DNA of 6,995 nt, from positions 1 through 6,995 of the forward strand of contig VYDD01000246.1 of NCBI GenBank assembly GCA_009843625.1, read 5' to 3'. Origin of the DNA: Gammaproteobacteria bacterium. GTDB lineage: Bacteria; Gemmatimonadota; Gemmatimonadetes; Longimicrobiales; Gaopeijiaceae. The position numbers were made by a program, and so were the translations under genes. The notes beneath the pieces were generated by a model. The model was not told the DNA's origin. It did no database searches and saw only the letters and a list, made by a program, of their open reading frames with translations. Of this stretch, positions 6,004-6,995 are shown piece by piece (within the stretch, counting starts at the first letter, position 1; each line of letters opens with the position of its first letter).

Positions 6004-6995
6004 GGCAGCACCGCCCACTTCGCGCCCGCTCTGCGCCAGGCCGAGAAAGCCGGACGCCCGTCCACATGCGCTCTCCGGGCCGGGTCCCGGCCGCGCTCCC
6101 TGTTCGCAAACAACGCCGCGGCCATCGCGACCACCGCCAGCTCGCCGGCATCGACGTCCCCGGCCGTGAGCTCGGGGTGGTCCTCGATGAAGCGGATGCT
6201 CAGGTCGCCCCGCCGGAGGGCGACATGCCGCATGACCCGCTGGTGAAAGGGCACACCGGTGGGTACTCCCACGATGGTCAGTTCCTCGAGCGCGCGCGCC
6301 ATGCGCCGCACCGCCGAGTCGCGGTCGGGTCCCCAGGCGACCAGCTTGCCCAGCAGCGGGTCGTAGTGGCGGCCGATCTCGAACCCGGCGCGAATGCCGC
6401 CGTCCCAGCGCACCCCCGGCCCCGCCGGAACCTCGAGCACGTCTACCCGCCCGGTCGCGGGCAGGAAGCCCTGGAAGGGGTCCTCGCTCGTGATGCGGCA
6501 CTCGATGGCGTGGCCGTCCAGGCGCACATCCTCCTGCGTGAAGGGGAGCGCCTCTCCCGCCGCCACCCGAAGCTGCCACTCGACCAGGTCGATGCCGGTC
6601 ACCAGCTCGGTCACCGGATGCTCGACCTGCAGGCGGGTGTTCATCTCCAGGAAATGGAAGTCGCCGTCGAGGTAGAGGAACTCCACCGTGCCCGCGCCGA
6701 CGTAGTCGACCGCGCGAGCGGCCCGCACCGCCGCCTCGCCCATGCGCGCCCTCAGCCCGGGCGTGCCCACCGGAGAGGGCGACTCCTCCACCAGCTTCTG
6801 GTGCCGCCGCTGGATGGAGCATTCACGCTCCCCCAGATGGACCAGGTTGCCGTGCTCGTCGCCCAGCACCTGCACCTCGATGTGCCGGGGCGCGTCCAGG
6901 TATCGCTCGAGGTAGACCGCCGGATCGCCGAAGGCCGCCTGCGCCTCGCGGCCCGCCGCCGCGAGCGCCCGCTCGAGCTCGTCCGGCCCCTCCAC
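6000..6995 (-). CDS. Biotin carboxylase subunit of acyl-CoA (probably propionyl-CoA) carboxylase, N-terminus outside window
   Basis: An ATP-grasp enzyme that carboxylates biotin on the carrier protein using ATP and bicarbonate. The 331 visible residues begin just before the conserved PRHIEVQVLGD (36-46 of the fragment); by comparison with E. coli AccC about 170 N-terminal residues are missing beyond 6995, so the GTG at the edge is an internal valine codon, not a start. Visible active-site blocks are GERECSIQRRHQKLVEESPS (55-74), GAGTVEF (100-106) with metal ligand E105, and FLEMNTRLQVEHPVTE (115-130), where E117, N119, R121 and E125 match E288, N290, R292 and E296 of E. coli. GVRWDGG and YDPLLGKL follow. 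After the core there is a tail of about 60 residues, FIEDHPEL onward, of the kind seen in propionyl-/acyl-CoA carboxylase alpha chains. The stop overlaps the carrier gene (GTGA). AccC of acetyl-CoA carboxylase cannot be excluded, but the downstream mutase favours propionyl-CoA carboxylase. Confidence 0.94.
   Translation of the reverse strand: MEGPDELERALAAAGREAQAAFGDPAVYLERYLDAPRHIEVQVLGDEHGNLVHLGERECSIQRRHQKLVEESPSPVGTPGLRARMGEAAVRAARAVDYVGAGTVEFLYLDGDFHFLEMNTRLQVEHPVTELVTGIDLVEWQLRVAAGEALPFTQEDVRLDGHAIECRITSEDPFQGFLPATGRVDVLEVPAGPGVRWDGGIRAGFEIGRHYDPLLGKLVAWGPDRDSAVRRMARALEELTIVGVPTGVPFHQRVMRHVALRRGDLSIRFIEDHPELTAGDVDAGELAVVAMAAALFANRERGRDPARRAHVDGRPAFSAWRRAGAKWAVLP

Noticed and set aside
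6004..6822. Upstream extension of the biotin carrier frame giving a 476-residue protein
   Set aside because: This part is the out-of-frame translation of biotin carboxylase, which has all its active-site motifs in the other frame.

Overview
This window is a densely packed bacterial chromosome segment. G+C is high, roughly two thirds by eye. All seven genes lie on the minus strand, so they are transcribed from right (position 6995) to left (position 1). The purine, tRNA-synthetase and CoA genes are chromosomal housekeeping or central-metabolism types. I see no phage, transposon, CRISPR, tRNA or rRNA signal. The gene set and protein style (stand-alone catalytic methylmalonyl-CoA mutase subunit, separate biotin carboxylase and biotin carrier genes, FmdB-argS pairing) would suit a Gemmatimonadota-like or another high-G+C, non-proteobacterial lineage. 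That placement is an impression from memory, not a demonstrated fact.

Layout in transcription order. (1) Positions 6995-6000: a biotin carboxylase whose N-terminal part lies outside the window. (2) 6003-5392: a biotin carboxyl carrier protein with the EAMKM biotinylation site. (3) 5395-3824: the large, catalytic subunit of methylmalonyl-CoA mutase. These three are joined by a GTGA and an ATGA overlap and form one tight unit. After a 59-base gap come (4) 3764-3330, an FmdB-family zinc-ribbon protein; (5) 3333-1636, arginyl-tRNA synthetase; (6) 1624-695, a PfkB-family kinase of unknown substrate; and (7) 702-1, purM, truncated by the left edge of the window. Spacing within this second unit is a 4-base overlap, an 11-base gap and an 8-base overlap.

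The first unit fits propionyl-CoA breakdown or use. Biotin carboxylase plus carrier protein would supply the carboxylated biotin that converts propionyl-CoA to methylmalonyl-CoA, and the mutase would isomerise that to succinyl-CoA for the TCA cycle. Three expected parts are not visible: the carboxyltransferase (beta) subunit, the B12-binding small subunit of the mutase, and methylmalonyl-CoA epimerase. The second unit is mixed housekeeping: translation (argS), purine synthesis (purM), a regulator-like zinc ribbon and a kinase.

I do not find a previously undescribed system here. The most open questions are the substrate of the kinase between argS and purM, the carboxylase alpha chain split into two genes, and the lack of a visible ribosome-binding site before the FmdB gene.
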